Positions 24,631-33,818 of a stretch of 64,000 nt of DNA are shown one piece after another. This stretch comes from Providencia alcalifaciens (GTDB lineage: Bacteria > Pseudomonadota > Gammaproteobacteria > Enterobacterales > Enterobacteriaceae). The notes under the pieces were generated by a model. It had not been told where the DNA came from. It was given only the letters and a program-made list of their open reading frames with translations, and did no database searches. The DNA lies in assembly GCF_020271745.1 (NCBI RefSeq), contig NZ_CP084296.1, positions 1,302,001 to 1,366,000 on the forward strand, written 5' to 3'. Position 1 is the stretch's first letter, and every line of letters starts with the position of its first letter. Both the position numbers and the translations under genes were made by a program.

Positions 24631-27618
24631 ATGAACAAAATAACTCCCGCGGTATCGCTCAGTCTATTTGCTCTATTTAACGCCCAAATTACCTTTGCAA
24701 ACTCAGATTATATTGATGCTAGTAAATTTATTATTGATCAGCGAAATCAGCGATTTGACGAACTAAAAAATCAGGTAATTCCACCATATCCAACCTCACA
24801 GTCCCAAGCGGCACAATGGGATAAAGACGTTAGCCAGCAGACAACTCAATTAACAGGAAAACGCAAAAAGAACGCTGAAAAAGATAAAAAAAGCACACCA
24901 GAATATCTTTTTAATATTTACCGAGAATACGTATTTAATCAAAAAGGATTTAATTATAATGATTTTAAAGAAATTAAAGCCTATAACCGCTTAGAAAATT
25001 TATTCCATTTAGCTACCTTTGCAAATGACCCAATTCAAAACCGAACTCGCTCAATGGATTTTATTCTCAAAGACTATTATTTACGTGGTCGTCCAAATCA
25101 AGTACTCGATGATAAAGGCGAATATCTCCCAAACTATGTCGATATTACAGGCTCTTCTTACCCAAGCGGACATACGTGGAATGGGTTCAAACAAGCCGCT
25201 ATCTTTGCCACGATTTATCCAGAAAAAGGCGCTCAATTCTTTGATAGAGCCATAGGCTATGGAGAAAGCCGCGTGATTGTCGGCGCACATTTCCCAACTG
25301 ACACCATTGCCTCACGGGCAGCCAATTATTATCTTCTCGCCCATTTACTGAAAGAGGATAAAACCGCCAATGCACTGATTCGCCAAGCCAAAGAAGTACG
25401 CCAAGAGCTAAACAGCCAATGCGCCATCAGTGATAAAAAATGCAAACCGCCAATAGGCTCGCTTCCCTCTTTTAATAAAAACCTAGGTTATTACGCGAAG
25501 CAAAGTGAGCAGCCTTCTCCGGCACTTCGCGTTGATCAAGTTCCTGCTGATGCCGCGTATTTGCTACGTTCCCGCTTTGCCTATCTTAACAAATCTCAGT
25601 GGCAGCAAATTATTGCAGGCACTGCCTATCCCACAAACTCTTTAGCAGGCTGGGGCGTTAAACAGAATCAACCAGAAAGCCATTGGGGGCTGATTAACTT
25701 ACCCAAAGCCTACAAAGGTCCAACGCATCTTGCTGAAGATTGGGTTGTGAATCAGCGAGTGACGCAAGACGATGTGGCTAACGTCGGCATAGCCGATACT
25801 TGGAGCAATAATATTGAGGGTAAAGGGCGCTTAATTAAACAAGGAGAAGGGACTTTAACCTTAACGGGTACTAACCGTTTTGCAGGGCTGGATATACAAC
25901 AAGGCCGTGTGGTTTTAACCCAAGAAAACCACTTAACAGGCCCCATCAACATCAATGGCGGGGAGCTTAGCGCCAAACATCTCTTGCATGTACCCGTTGA
26001 CGTCACCAATGGCACATTAGCGCTCACGCACGGCATCAAAAATACAGTGACATTAAACCAAGGAGCTCTATTTATTGGTTCTGGCCAAGTTAATGATTTA
26101 GTGGTTAACAACGGCGCTATCTTAACCCTTGGCGATAATACTAAAGACCCAACACGCCGCATAATGGTGAATAATACCGCCACATTCCAACCCGGTAGTG
26201 AATTCCATGTGAGTCTTCAATCAACAGACATACAGGAGTTTGATGCTCTACAGTCTAGCGGTACTGTGACAATCAACGGCGGTAAGGTCAAAGTGTTCTT
26301 CGCTGAAAAATCACTGCCATTCAATGAACGTATACCAAGTGAAGATGAAATTCAGGGGCGATTCCGCTCCGAATATAGAATTATTAGCGCTAAAAAAATC
26401 CAAGGGAAATTTGATAGTGTAGAACCAAACTATCTGTTTATCGGCACGACATTAGATTACGGTGAAGACTCTCGCTCACCCACCACGAAACTGGTGACAC
26501 TCAACGTCGGGCGTAGCGACCTGACTTTTGATACCTTTGCAAAGACGCCAAACCAAACCGCCGTTGCTCACGCCCTTGAAGATCTCCCATTGAATAACAC
26601 CCTGTATAAACGTTTAATCCTCAGCCAAACCACCGCAGGGGTTAACGATCTTCTTCGAACCTTATCCCCACAAATTCATATCGATACCCTTGCTAGCCAG
26701 TTGAATAACCATCGCCAATATCACGGCACGCTGCTGCAACAAACACGCTCATCAGAAAATATCGTCAAAGAACGTGGCGATAACCGCGGTAATGTGTGGG
26801 TCAATATTCCCTACCATTGGGACAGAACCCAAAGCGATGGAAACGCTTCCGGCTTTACAAACAGAAACTATGGGGTGTTCTTAGGGGCAGATAAGCATTT
26901 CTTTAATGATGACTTTATCTTTGGCATGAGCTCCGGTTTTACCAAAAACTCCGTATCAGGCGGTGTCGGTCATAGTCATAGCAACAATTACTATTTAGCG
27001 GCTTATGGCTCACTGCGATTAGCACCAATCACCCTCCGCGCAGGGCTTGGGCACACATGGCACACTATCAAAACGGATAGAACAGTCACTTCAGCCATTT
27101 ATTCCGATCACAATACCGCCGATTATAAAGGCAAGACCAACCACTTGTTTATAGAGGCGGCTTACCCGTGGAAATCGGCATTTATCAACGCCGAGCCGTT
27201 TGCAAACCTTGCTTTTACCAATGCGGAAAGCCATGGATTTAGAGAAAAAGGGAAAAAAGCCTCACTCACTACAGGTCGCCAATCCCTCGATGCTACCACC
27301 ACAACCCTGGGATTACGTTTAGATAACCAATGGAAAGTGGGTAATACATCCTCAATCGATGTACACGGTGAACTCGGCTGGCAACATCAATATGACAAAC
27401 GAGAGCGTGAAATGGCATTTCGATTCGCCCACCGCGACCTGCTTGCACCACCGCTTAACTATCACGGCGTTAATGCACCGCAAGACGGTTTAGCGCTCAA
27501 ATTAGGCTCCAATATCCAATTCAGTAAAAACACCAAATTGTCGGTGGATTACAGCCAATTTACTGCCAAGGGGTATTTAGAAAATAATCTTGATGCCAAA
27601 TTGTTAGTGTCGTTTTAA
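24631..27618 (+). CDS. Autotransporter with N-terminal PAP2 acid phosphatase domain
   Basis: The 995-residue protein combines a phosphatase with a type V secretion module. A signal peptide (about 1-23, ending TFA) is followed by a PAP2/class A acid-phosphatase domain with all three motifs: K147-x6-R154P155, P178SGH181, and S213R-x5-H220-x3-D224. The middle has a passenger-associated repeat (GKGRLIKQGEGTLTLTG, about 397-413) and beta-helix-like sequence to about 640. The last 270 residues (from about NVWVNIPYHWDR) form an autotransporter beta-barrel ending LLVSF, with the required terminal phenylalanine. The inferred role is a surface-displayed or released phosphomonoesterase. It stands alone, flanked by terminators. 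The AT-rich upstream 250 bases suggest a horizontally gained or H-NS-type target. Confidence 0.9.
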   Translation: MNKITPAVSLSLFALFNAQITFANSDYIDASKFIIDQRNQRFDELKNQVIPPYPTSQSQAAQWDKDVSQQTTQLTGKRKKNAEKDKKSTPEYLFNIYREYVFNQKGFNYNDFKEIKAYNRLENLFHLATFANDPIQNRTRSMDFILKDYYLRGRPNQVLDDKGEYLPNYVDITGSSYPSGHTWNGFKQAAIFATIYPEKGAQFFDRAIGYGESRVIVGAHFPTDTIASRAANYYLLAHLLKEDKTANALIRQAKEVRQELNSQCAISDKKCKPPIGSLPSFNKNLGYYAKQSEQPSPALRVDQVPADAAYLLRSRFAYLNKSQWQQIIAGTAYPTNSLAGWGVKQNQPESHWGLINLPKAYKGPTHLAEDWVVNQRVTQDDVANVGIADTWSNNIEGKGRLIKQGEGTLTLTGTNRFAGLDIQQGRVVLTQENHLTGPININGGELSAKHLLHVPVDVTNGTLALTHGIKNTVTLNQGALFIGSGQVNDLVVNNGAILTLGDNTKDPTRRIMVNNTATFQPGSEFHVSLQSTDIQEFDALQSSGTVTINGGKVKVFFAEKSLPFNERIPSEDEIQGRFRSEYRIISAKKIQGKFDSVEPNYLFIGTTLDYGEDSRSPTTKLVTLNVGRSDLTFDTFAKTPNQTAVAHALEDLPLNNTLYKRLILSQTTAGVNDLLRTLSPQIHIDTLASQLNNHRQYHGTLLQQTRSSENIVKERGDNRGNVWVNIPYHWDRTQSDGNASGFTNRNYGVFLGADKHFFNDDFIFGMSSGFTKNSVSGGVGHSHSNNYYLAAYGSLRLAPITLRAGLGHTWHTIKTDRTVTSAIYSDHNTADYKGKTNHLFIEAAYPWKSAFINAEPFANLAFTNAESHGFREKGKKASLTTGRQSLDATTTTLGLRLDNQWKVGNTSSIDVHGELGWQHQYDKREREMAFRFAHRDLLAPPLNYHGVNAPQDGLALKLGSNIQFSKNTKLSVDYSQFTAKGYLENNLDAKLLVSF

Positions 27619-27690
27619 TTCGTTAGTTTCGTTGTAGTTCATCAACACAATAATTATCAACACAGTAAACATCAATACAATAAAGCAAAA

Positions 27691-27722
27691 TGGCACCGGA
27701 GCGTTTGATCACTCCGGTGCCA
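27691..27722 (-). terminator. Intrinsic terminator of asd
   Basis: An 11-bp perfect stem (TGGCACCGGAG with CTCCGGTGCCA) is followed, on the minus strand, by TTTTGCTTTATT. It may also help end the convergent autotransporter transcript. Confidence 0.8.
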
Positions 27723-27752
27723 TGCCTATTTTTGCCTGTTAAGAGAAGCCAA

Positions 27753-28859
27753 CTACAGCAGAATTCTCAACATACGGCGCAGAGGCTCCGCAGCCCCCCA
27801 CAGTAACTGGTCGCCCACGGTAAAGGCTGAAAGGTACTCAGGACCCATATTCAACTTACGCAGACGCCCTACTGGTGTGCTCAGCGTGCCCGTCACTGCC
27901 GCAGGAGTCAGTTCACGCATCGTGATTTCACGGTCATTCGGCACCACTTTCACCCACTCATTATGGGAAGCCAGTAATTGCTCCACTTCATTCAGTGGCA
28001 CATCTTTTTTCAGTTTCAGCGTGAACGCTTGGCTATGGCAGCGTAATGCGCCCACACGAACACATAAGCCATCAACCGGAATAATATTGCTGCCGGTTGC
28101 CAGTATTTTGTTGGTTTCCGCCTGACCTTTCCACTCTTCACGGCTTTGACCGTTTTCTAACGCTTTATCAATCCACGGGATCAAACTGCCCGCAAGCGGA
28201 ACACCGAACGCATCCGTTGGCATGGAGCCACTGCGCGTAAAGTCAGTGACTTTTTTCTCGATTTCTAAGATGGCCGATGCTGGATTTTGCAGCTCTTTCG
28301 CCACTTGCGCATGTAAAGAACCCATTTGTGACAACAGCTCACGCATATTACGCGCACCTGCACCGGATGCCGCTTGATACGTTGCGACGGAAGCCCACTC
28401 AACCAAGTTATTCGCAAACAGACCGCCCAACGACATCAGCATTAAACTCACCGTACAGTTACCGCCGACGAAGGTCTTAATGCCTTTATTTAAGCCGTCT
28501 TGGATATGCTGATGGTTCACTGGATCTAAAATAATAATCGCATCATCTTTCATACGCAGTGAAGACGCGGCATCAATCCAGTAGCCTTTCCAGCCCGCTT
28601 CACGTAACTTTGGATACACTTCATTGGTATAATCGCCGCCTTGACAGCTAATAATAATATCCAGTGCGCTCAGTGCATCGATATCAAATGCATCTTGCAA
28701 CGTGCTGCGATGGCCACCAAAAACAGGCGCTTCAGCCCCATGTTGGGAGGTGGTAAAAAAGACCGGGTGAATAACGTTAAAATCCCCTTCTTCTACCATT
28801 CTTTGCATCAATACGGAGCCGACCATTCCACGCCAGCCAATAAACCCTACATTTTTCAT
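27753..28859 (-). CDS. asd: Aspartate-semialdehyde dehydrogenase
   Basis: Asd reduces aspartyl phosphate to aspartate semialdehyde, the branch point to lysine, diaminopimelate, methionine and threonine. The NADP-binding GWRGMVG is at residues 8-14, and the catalytic cysteine is Cys135 in GGNCTVSLM, the same number as in E. coli. The ATG at 28859 gives 368 residues (E. coli 367); the frame has an in-frame GTG three codons upstream. It is monocistronic, with its own terminator. Confidence 0.97.
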   Translation of the reverse strand: MKNVGFIGWRGMVGSVLMQRMVEEGDFNVIHPVFFTTSQHGAEAPVFGGHRSTLQDAFDIDALSALDIIISCQGGDYTNEVYPKLREAGWKGYWIDAASSLRMKDDAIIILDPVNHQHIQDGLNKGIKTFVGGNCTVSLMLMSLGGLFANNLVEWASVATYQAASGAGARNMRELLSQMGSLHAQVAKELQNPASAILEIEKKVTDFTRSGSMPTDAFGVPLAGSLIPWIDKALENGQSREEWKGQAETNKILATGSNIIPVDGLCVRVGALRCHSQAFTLKLKKDVPLNEVEQLLASHNEWVKVVPNDREITMRELTPAAVTGTLSTPVGRLRKLNMGPEYLSAFTVGDQLLWGAAEPLRRMLRILL

Positions 28860-29184
28860 TCTCTTCACCCTGTCTGTTTACATACTTCACCCAAAAAATT
28901 TCTATCCTCGACTTTCACTTTGCCAATCGAAGCTGGAAATTTTTCGGAAAGATAAAATTCAGAAATCATCACTCAACCGTATTAAACGTGACAAAATATG
29001 AACCAGTGTGCAAGTGAATTTCATCACTAATAGCAAGAAGATTAGTAATGATGCTAATAATGAGTAAAAACTTATTGATTGATAATTTCCATTTTGGAAA
29101 ATACTATTTTCCGATTAATCCATACATTCCATTACTCAACCCAATTAAGATTAGCGGGTTAATCCTCACAAAGTAGCGTATCTC
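28860..29184. promoter_or_regulatory. Divergent asd / mdtL promoter region
   Basis: This 325-base spacer contains an inverted repeat GGAAAAT-ACT-ATTTTCC (29096-29112), about 75 bases before mdtL and placed where a repressor of mdtL-yidZ could bind. A second, imperfect repeat with CTAAT/ATTAG arms lies at about 29023-29050. No known consensus was matched. Confidence 0.4.
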
Positions 29185-30369
29185 ATGACCAAATATGTCC
29201 TTTTTAGTTTCTGGATCGTCCTTATTTATCCTTTGGGCGTTGATCTCCATTTGACTGGTATTCCTTATATTGCCGCTGATTTAAATGCCAATGAAAGCCA
29301 GCTCCATGTGGCATTTTCTATCTATTTAGCGGGTATGGCATCCACCATGTTAATTGCCGGATGGTGCGCCGATCATATTGGTCGAAAGCCTGTCGTTTTA
29401 GTCGGTACGATGGTATTTGCTATCGCCTCTGTTATCGCCGGAAATGCCACATCCATTGATACCTTCTTAGTGTCGCGGTTCTTCCAAGGGATTGGCGCAG
29501 GTTTCTGTTATGTCGTGACCTTCGCTATTTTGCGTGATGTGCTGACGCCGCAGCGACGCACCAAAGTGCTCGCCGCAATGAATGGTGTAACCTGTATCGC
29601 GCCAGTACTGGCACCTGTTATTGGATTTGCTATTTTACTCATCTACCACTGGTCTGTGATGTTCTACTTTATGGCCGGTTATGCGGTTATCAGTATGCTA
29701 TTTTGCTTAATCTCAATTAAAGAGACTAAACCTTCTTCAGCATCACCAACAGAACAATCGAATACCCAACCTGCCACAGAAGAAAAGTTATTTAGCACCT
29801 TCTTTGTCACGCGCTTGATTATCTCCTGCTTTGGCATGGGCGTGATCCTAACTTACGTTAACGTCGCTCCAATTATCTTGATGGAAAACCTTGGATTCAC
29901 AACAGGCCAATACTCTACTGCCATGACCTTACTGGCGATGGTGAGTATGGGAACCTCATTCTTGATGCCAAAACTGATTTCGACATTTAATAGCCGAACC
30001 TTACTGAATACTGCGTTAAGCCTGTTTTTGGTCAATGGCGTCCTGCTTTCCATCTATCTGCTGGCTCTCCCACATTTGGCGCTGCTGTACATCGTCTTCG
30101 CCTTTTGTGGTGTTGGTTTTTCCATGCAGTTCGGCATCATCATGAGCCAAGCGCTATCGCCATTTGCCAAAAAAGCGGGTATTGCCAGTTCTGTATTGGC
30201 TATCTCACAATTAAGCTGCGCCTCGGCGTATATTTGGGTAATGGGTGTAATGGGCGTTCCATCAATCAGTATGCTGTTAATTATCTTGCTTGCGGCGGGA
30301 ATGATTGGCATGGTGCTGCTAAGAGTACCCACCACGCAAGTCAACCAACAGGTCGCTACATGTGAATAA
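29185..30369 (+). CDS. mdtL: MFS multidrug efflux transporter MdtL
   Basis: MdtL is a 12-helix drug:proton antiporter of the DHA1 (Bcr/CflA-like) group. The N-terminus matches E. coli MdtL (PLGVDLHLTGIPYIAADLN, SQLHVAFSIYLAGMA), with the DHIGRKPV loop motif between helices 2 and 3 and QGIGAGFCYVV in the antiporter motif C region. Its last codons overlap the GTG start of yidZ by 8 bases. The mdtL-yidZ pair is conserved in E. coli next to mnmE, where tnaCAB lies between; here tna is absent and the pair sits on the other side of dnaA-gyrB. Confidence 0.9.
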   Translation: MTKYVLFSFWIVLIYPLGVDLHLTGIPYIAADLNANESQLHVAFSIYLAGMASTMLIAGWCADHIGRKPVVLVGTMVFAIASVIAGNATSIDTFLVSRFFQGIGAGFCYVVTFAILRDVLTPQRRTKVLAAMNGVTCIAPVLAPVIGFAILLIYHWSVMFYFMAGYAVISMLFCLISIKETKPSSASPTEQSNTQPATEEKLFSTFFVTRLIISCFGMGVILTYVNVAPIILMENLGFTTGQYSTAMTLLAMVSMGTSFLMPKLISTFNSRTLLNTALSLFLVNGVLLSIYLLALPHLALLYIVFAFCGVGFSMQFGIIMSQALSPFAKKAGIASSVLAISQLSCASAYIWVMGVMGVPSISMLLIILLAAGMIGMVLLRVPTTQVNQQVATCE

Positions 30370-31327
30370 GCAACTGCATCGATTAGACTTAAATTTACTG
30401 GTTATTCTGCAATATCTGGTGGAAGAACGCAGTGTTAGCCTCGCAGCTCAACGCCTTGCAATCACCCCATCATCTGTCAGTAAGTCGTTGTCTAAACTAC
30501 GTCAATGGTTCGATGACCCTCTGTTTATCCGCAGCCCGCAAGGGCTGCTTCCTACCCCACTCATGCTACGCATTGAAAAATCACTGCCTGAGTTTTTAAA
30601 TCTCTCACACTATATTGCTGAAATTCGTGATACCGAAAAACCGCGAGGCATGACTTTCCGCTTAATGATGGAAGCACCGTTAAACTTAATCATGCTTCAC
30701 GATTTATCCCTGAATATCCTCAATCAATACCCAGAATCGGAGGTCATTGTACGGGATTGGGATTATAACTCGTTGGCAGCACTGATTGCGGGGGATGCGG
30801 ACATCGGCTTAGTGGGACGTGAAAGTTTTCATTTATCCAGAGAGTCAATAAGCCAGCTACCCGATATTTTAAATTTTGAAGTGTTATTCACCGATAAGCC
30901 TCTGGCGTTTATCCGCAGTGACCACCCCATTTTGCAAGAAGAATGGACGTTGGCAAATTATTTAAAATACCCTCATATCAGCACCGAATTTGGCAACCGT
31001 ATTCCGTGGGCGCTTGATGATTTACTCGAGACCATGGGGCTTCATCGTCAAATCCATTTATCCTTTTCGACCTTTGAACAATCCCTCTTAATGGCGTCTC
31101 GCCCGGATCATAACCTTATTACTAGCTCCCCCGGCTATTGCCAACACTATGTTAATGATTTCAACCTTGATTTAGTCTGCCTTCCTCTTCCTGTTGATGA
31201 CATTCTCTACCAGCAGCTCGAAATTCCTTTTTTGATGCTGTGGCACAAACGTAATTCCTATAACTCAAAAACCTTATGGTTAAGAGAGCAGATCAAAAAT
31301 AGTACGCTTGAATTTGTGAAACCTTGA
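30362..31327 (+). CDS. yidZ: LysR-type regulator YidZ
   Basis: This 321-residue LysR-family regulator has the N-terminal winged helix (LDLNLLVILQYLVEERSVSLAA, TPSSVSKSLSKLRQWFDDPLF) and a substrate-binding domain matching E. coli YidZ (GDADIGLVGRES, WALDDLLETMGL, LLWHKRNS). E. coli YidZ has been associated with anaerobic nitric-oxide protection; its target here is unknown, and co-transcription with mdtL suggests it may control that pump. It starts at GTG 30362 inside the end of mdtL. Confidence 0.88.
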   Translation: MNKQLHRLDLNLLVILQYLVEERSVSLAAQRLAITPSSVSKSLSKLRQWFDDPLFIRSPQGLLPTPLMLRIEKSLPEFLNLSHYIAEIRDTEKPRGMTFRLMMEAPLNLIMLHDLSLNILNQYPESEVIVRDWDYNSLAALIAGDADIGLVGRESFHLSRESISQLPDILNFEVLFTDKPLAFIRSDHPILQEEWTLANYLKYPHISTEFGNRIPWALDDLLETMGLHRQIHLSFSTFEQSLLMASRPDHNLITSSPGYCQHYVNDFNLDLVCLPLPVDDILYQQLEIPFLMLWHKRNSYNSKTLWLREQIKNSTLEFVKP

Positions 31328-31373
31328 ACTTGTGAAACCCTGACTTTGTGAAACTTTAAGCTTGTAAAAACAT

Positions 31374-31412
31374 AAAAAAACGCCATGGCAAGGAGTATGA
31401 ATTGCCACGGCG
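31374..31412 (-). terminator. Intrinsic terminator of rpmJ2
   Basis: The stem CGCCATGGCA/TGCCACGGCG (one mismatch) is preceded on the + strand by seven A, giving a U-tract for the leftward rpmJ2 transcript. It can also act on yidZ from the other side. Confidence 0.8.
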
Positions 31413-31449
31413 AAAGCAAGGATGCGAAGAAACAGAGACTAACGGAATA

Positions 31450-31575
31450 CTAACCTTGAACGGCTTTGAAACGAGGATTGGTTTTACAAATCACGTAGAT
31501 GCGGCCACGACGGCGCACAACTTGGCAATCAGGATGACGCTGCTTAGCGGTTTTTAATGAGCTGAGGACTTTCAC
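31450..31575 (-). CDS. rpmJ2: Second ribosomal protein L36, cysteine-poor (YkgO type)
   Basis: Read directly from the minus strand, this encodes 41 residues: [20 protein letters not shown] at the start and NPRFKAVQG at the end. It matches E. coli YkgO, the zinc-independent paralogue of L36 used when zinc is scarce. Only two cysteines are present (Cys17, Cys30), and the zinc-ribbon set CxxC...C...H of the standard L36 is missing. The start is a GTG at 31575 with GGGAGT six bases upstream. In E. coli ykgO is co-transcribed with the L31 paralogue ykgM; here it stands alone, with a Zur-like box upstream. Confidence 0.93.
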   Translation of the reverse strand: MKVLSSLKTAKQRHPDCQVVRRRGRIYVICKTNPRFKAVQG

Positions 31576-31615
31576 GGTAACTCCCAATAACTATTTAATG
31601 TAAATACAACTCAAT

Positions 31616-31639
31616 GTAATGTTATAATATAACAAATGC
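31616..31639 (-). promoter_or_regulatory. Zur-like operator upstream of rpmJ2
   Basis: The core TGTTATAATATAACA (31620-31634), flanked by AA and AAATGC, matches the known gammaproteobacterial Zur box (GTTATANTATAAC core). It lies 41-64 bases upstream of the rpmJ2 start and overlaps AT-rich -10-like sequence. A TTGTCA that could serve as -35 is at 31650-31645 on the minus strand. Zur would repress the gene when zinc is plentiful. Confidence 0.8.
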
Positions 31640-31785
31640 AGATGTGACAATAATCGAATTAAAATCATCCCGCAATCATTTTTTGGGAAACTTTTGTATA
31701 ATTAAGCCATTACTGAATCTCTGTCATTATTTATCAAATAGATACATTTCTATTTAATGAAATAGACCAATTTGAGGAAGATGAA

Positions 31786-32697
31786 ATGTATTACGGCTTT
31801 GACATGGGCGGCACTAAGATTGAGCTAGCAGTGTTCGACCAAGCGCTCAATCAAGTGTGGCAAAAACGTGTTCCAACCCCCAAAAATGATTATCAAGCAT
31901 TGCTCAATGCTTTTCGTGATTTAACGGCTGAAGCCGATGCACAGTTTAACTGCCAAGGTAAAATTGGTATTGGTGTTCCGGGGATAGTCAATCACTCAGA
32001 AGGCGTGGTATTTACGACCAATGTCCCAAGCGCACAATATAAACCTTTCATTCATGACCTAGCCACACTTTTAAATCGCCCTGTTAAAGTTGAAAACGAT
32101 GCCAACTGCTTTGCCCTATCAGAAGCATGGGATCCTGAATTCAAGCGTTACCCTAGCGTTCTAGGTTTGATTCTTGGTACTGGCGTTGGCGGCGGTTTTG
32201 TCATCAACGGTAAGGTGTTATCGGGAAAAAATGGCATTGCTGGGGAAATCGGACACATGAATATGAGTGTTCGTGCCGCAAAATATCTTGGGGAAACCGT
32301 ACCTGAAATTGTCTGTGGTTGTGGTCAAACTGGCTGCTTTGAAACCTATCTTTCAGGCCCCGGCTTCGAACGCATTTATACCGCGTTTACTGGTGAAAAA
32401 TGCTCTGCTATCGAGATTATTGAACGTTATCACAACGGTGACATCGCCGCAAAACAGCATGTGGAACGCTATATGATGGTGCTGGCAATGTTTATGGGAC
32501 AAGTCATCACCGTCTTTGACCCAGACTTAGTAGTGATTGGCGGTGGCCTGTCCCAATTTGATGAAATTTATCGCCTATTACCAGAAATGGTACCTCAATA
32601 TCTGTATGGCATTGCGAAAATGCCCGCTATCGGAAAAGCCCGTTATGGTGCCTCTGGTGGCGCCCGTGGCGCTGCATTTTTGAATCTCGTCGACTAA
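31786..32697 (+). CDS. nagK: N-acetyl-D-glucosamine kinase
   Basis: NagK is a ROK-family kinase that phosphorylates GlcNAc recovered from murein or chitin. The 303-residue length equals E. coli NagK. The ATP motif DMGGTK is at residues 6-11, GxGIPG-like GIGVPGIVN and the ENDANCFALSEAWD substrate block follow, and the zinc-binding CGCGQTGCFE motif is seen. A GAGGAAG ribosome site precedes the ATG, and a TATAAT -10 hexamer is at 31697-31702. Monocistronic by layout. Confidence 0.92.
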   Translation: MYYGFDMGGTKIELAVFDQALNQVWQKRVPTPKNDYQALLNAFRDLTAEADAQFNCQGKIGIGVPGIVNHSEGVVFTTNVPSAQYKPFIHDLATLLNRPVKVENDANCFALSEAWDPEFKRYPSVLGLILGTGVGGGFVINGKVLSGKNGIAGEIGHMNMSVRAAKYLGETVPEIVCGCGQTGCFETYLSGPGFERIYTAFTGEKCSAIEIIERYHNGDIAAKQHVERYMMVLAMFMGQVITVFDPDLVVIGGGLSQFDEIYRLLPEMVPQYLYGIAKMPAIGKARYGASGGARGAAFLNLVD

Positions 32698-33105
32698 TTT
32701 TCCGCACTTCTTAATACCCGTATTTAATGTCCGCGCATGGTTCCACCATCACATCTCTACTCTTTCGACTTATCGAGAGTAGGGATGACCACTACCTCAA
32801 AATCACTAAAATATAATTGAGAATGATTATCATCTTTGTTAGGTTTAATTAAATTAGCTAATAATCAATAAGTTGAATCCATTTTTCTTTTTCAGATTAA
32901 CTACAGAAAATTAACCATAGAAATCAGCGAGATAATATAGAAACTAGACTTATCCTATATTGTTCATTTGAAAAGAGCTTATGATTAACGTGGCTTTATT
33001 CATTTTTTGATAGATTCGCGATAAAAACACAACTAAAGGTCATACACACAACCAACAGATACCCGCTAAAGTCACATTCAGCCACTTAACTAAAGAGAAA
33101 AATAA
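32698..33105. promoter_or_regulatory. Leader region of the flotillin cluster
   Basis: This 408-base spacer after nagK carries an imperfect hairpin CTACTCT...AGAGTAG (32757-32782) without a U-tract, a Fur-like box at 32818-32832 (separate entry) and a second inverted repeat AATATAG/CTATATT (32934-32961). The right half is AT-rich, as expected for a promoter of the downstream yqiJ-like gene. Confidence 0.45.
32818..32832 (+). promoter_or_regulatory. Fur-like box
   Basis: TGAGAATGATTATCA matches the 15-base 7-1-7 Fur consensus TGATAATNATTATCA at all defined positions but one. It lies about 275 bases before the yqiJ-like start. No iron-uptake gene is adjacent, so the target could be the flotillin cluster or an unseen small RNA. 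Confidence 0.6.
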
Positions 33106-33744
33106 ATGAGTTTGTTTTTAGAAAATTGCTTGGCTTTCCCGACCATTATCTTTAGCGGTTTGCTGATTATTGTCCTTTTTTACTGGCTCTGTGCCGCTTT
33201 TGGACTGTTAGATATTGATTTATTTAATATCGATACTGAATTAGACGCTGACGGCATCGACCTCACTGGCTTTGCTGGCTGGCTAACAAAACTTGGTTTA
33301 GCCGGTATTCCCGTCACCATTATCTTGACGCTATTTACCCTCTTCGGCTGGCTGATTAGTTACTTTGCTGCGCATTTATTCCTCCGTTTTATTGATATGA
33401 CCTTGCTGCGTTACGCCGTCAGCGTCACATCACTGGTAATTACCGCCTTTATCTCCCTGCACTTAACCGCCATTTGCCTAAAACCAATCCGTAGCCGGCT
33501 GGTTAACTTTAATAAACCCAAAACGGTTCATCAGCTAATGGGAAAATTGGCAACAGTGCGCTCTGGGACGGTCACAGAACAGAATGGGGAAGCCACCTTA
33601 GAAGATGGCGGTGCCGGACTAATTTTGCAGGTTAGAGCGCCTAGCGCTGAAAATATTAAACGCGGGGATCGCGTCGTTATCATCAGTTATGACCCACAAT
33701 CCCACAGTTACCAAGTTGTCACTGAGAACGAATTCAGGCAGTAA
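33106..33744 (+). CDS. YqiJ-like membrane protein with C-terminal OB fold
   Basis: The 212-residue protein has about three membrane helices (roughly 11-34, 66-90 and 99-125) and a cytoplasmic C-terminal domain from about 140 (HQLMGKLATVRSGTVTEQNGEATLEDG ... GDRVVIISYD spread over 140-200). That layout is like the NfeD/YqiJ OB-fold partners that accompany flotillins. Sequence similarity to E. coli YqiJ is modest, so the name is by family and context. It is the first gene of a rightward cluster, 74 bases before the flotillin gene. Confidence 0.75.
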   Translation: MSLFLENCLAFPTIIFSGLLIIVLFYWLCAAFGLLDIDLFNIDTELDADGIDLTGFAGWLTKLGLAGIPVTIILTLFTLFGWLISYFAAHLFLRFIDMTLLRYAVSVTSLVITAFISLHLTAICLKPIRSRLVNFNKPKTVHQLMGKLATVRSGTVTEQNGEATLEDGGAGLILQVRAPSAENIKRGDRVVIISYDPQSHSYQVVTENEFRQ

Positions 33745-33818
33745 ACACAAAAAATAAACTACCTACTTTGCTAATTAATAAAGAATGACGATATCGTCAG
33801 AACCCATGGAGAAGAAAT

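Noticed and set aside
32757-32782. Terminator for nagK.
   Set aside because: The hairpin is imperfect and no T-run follows it on the + strand.
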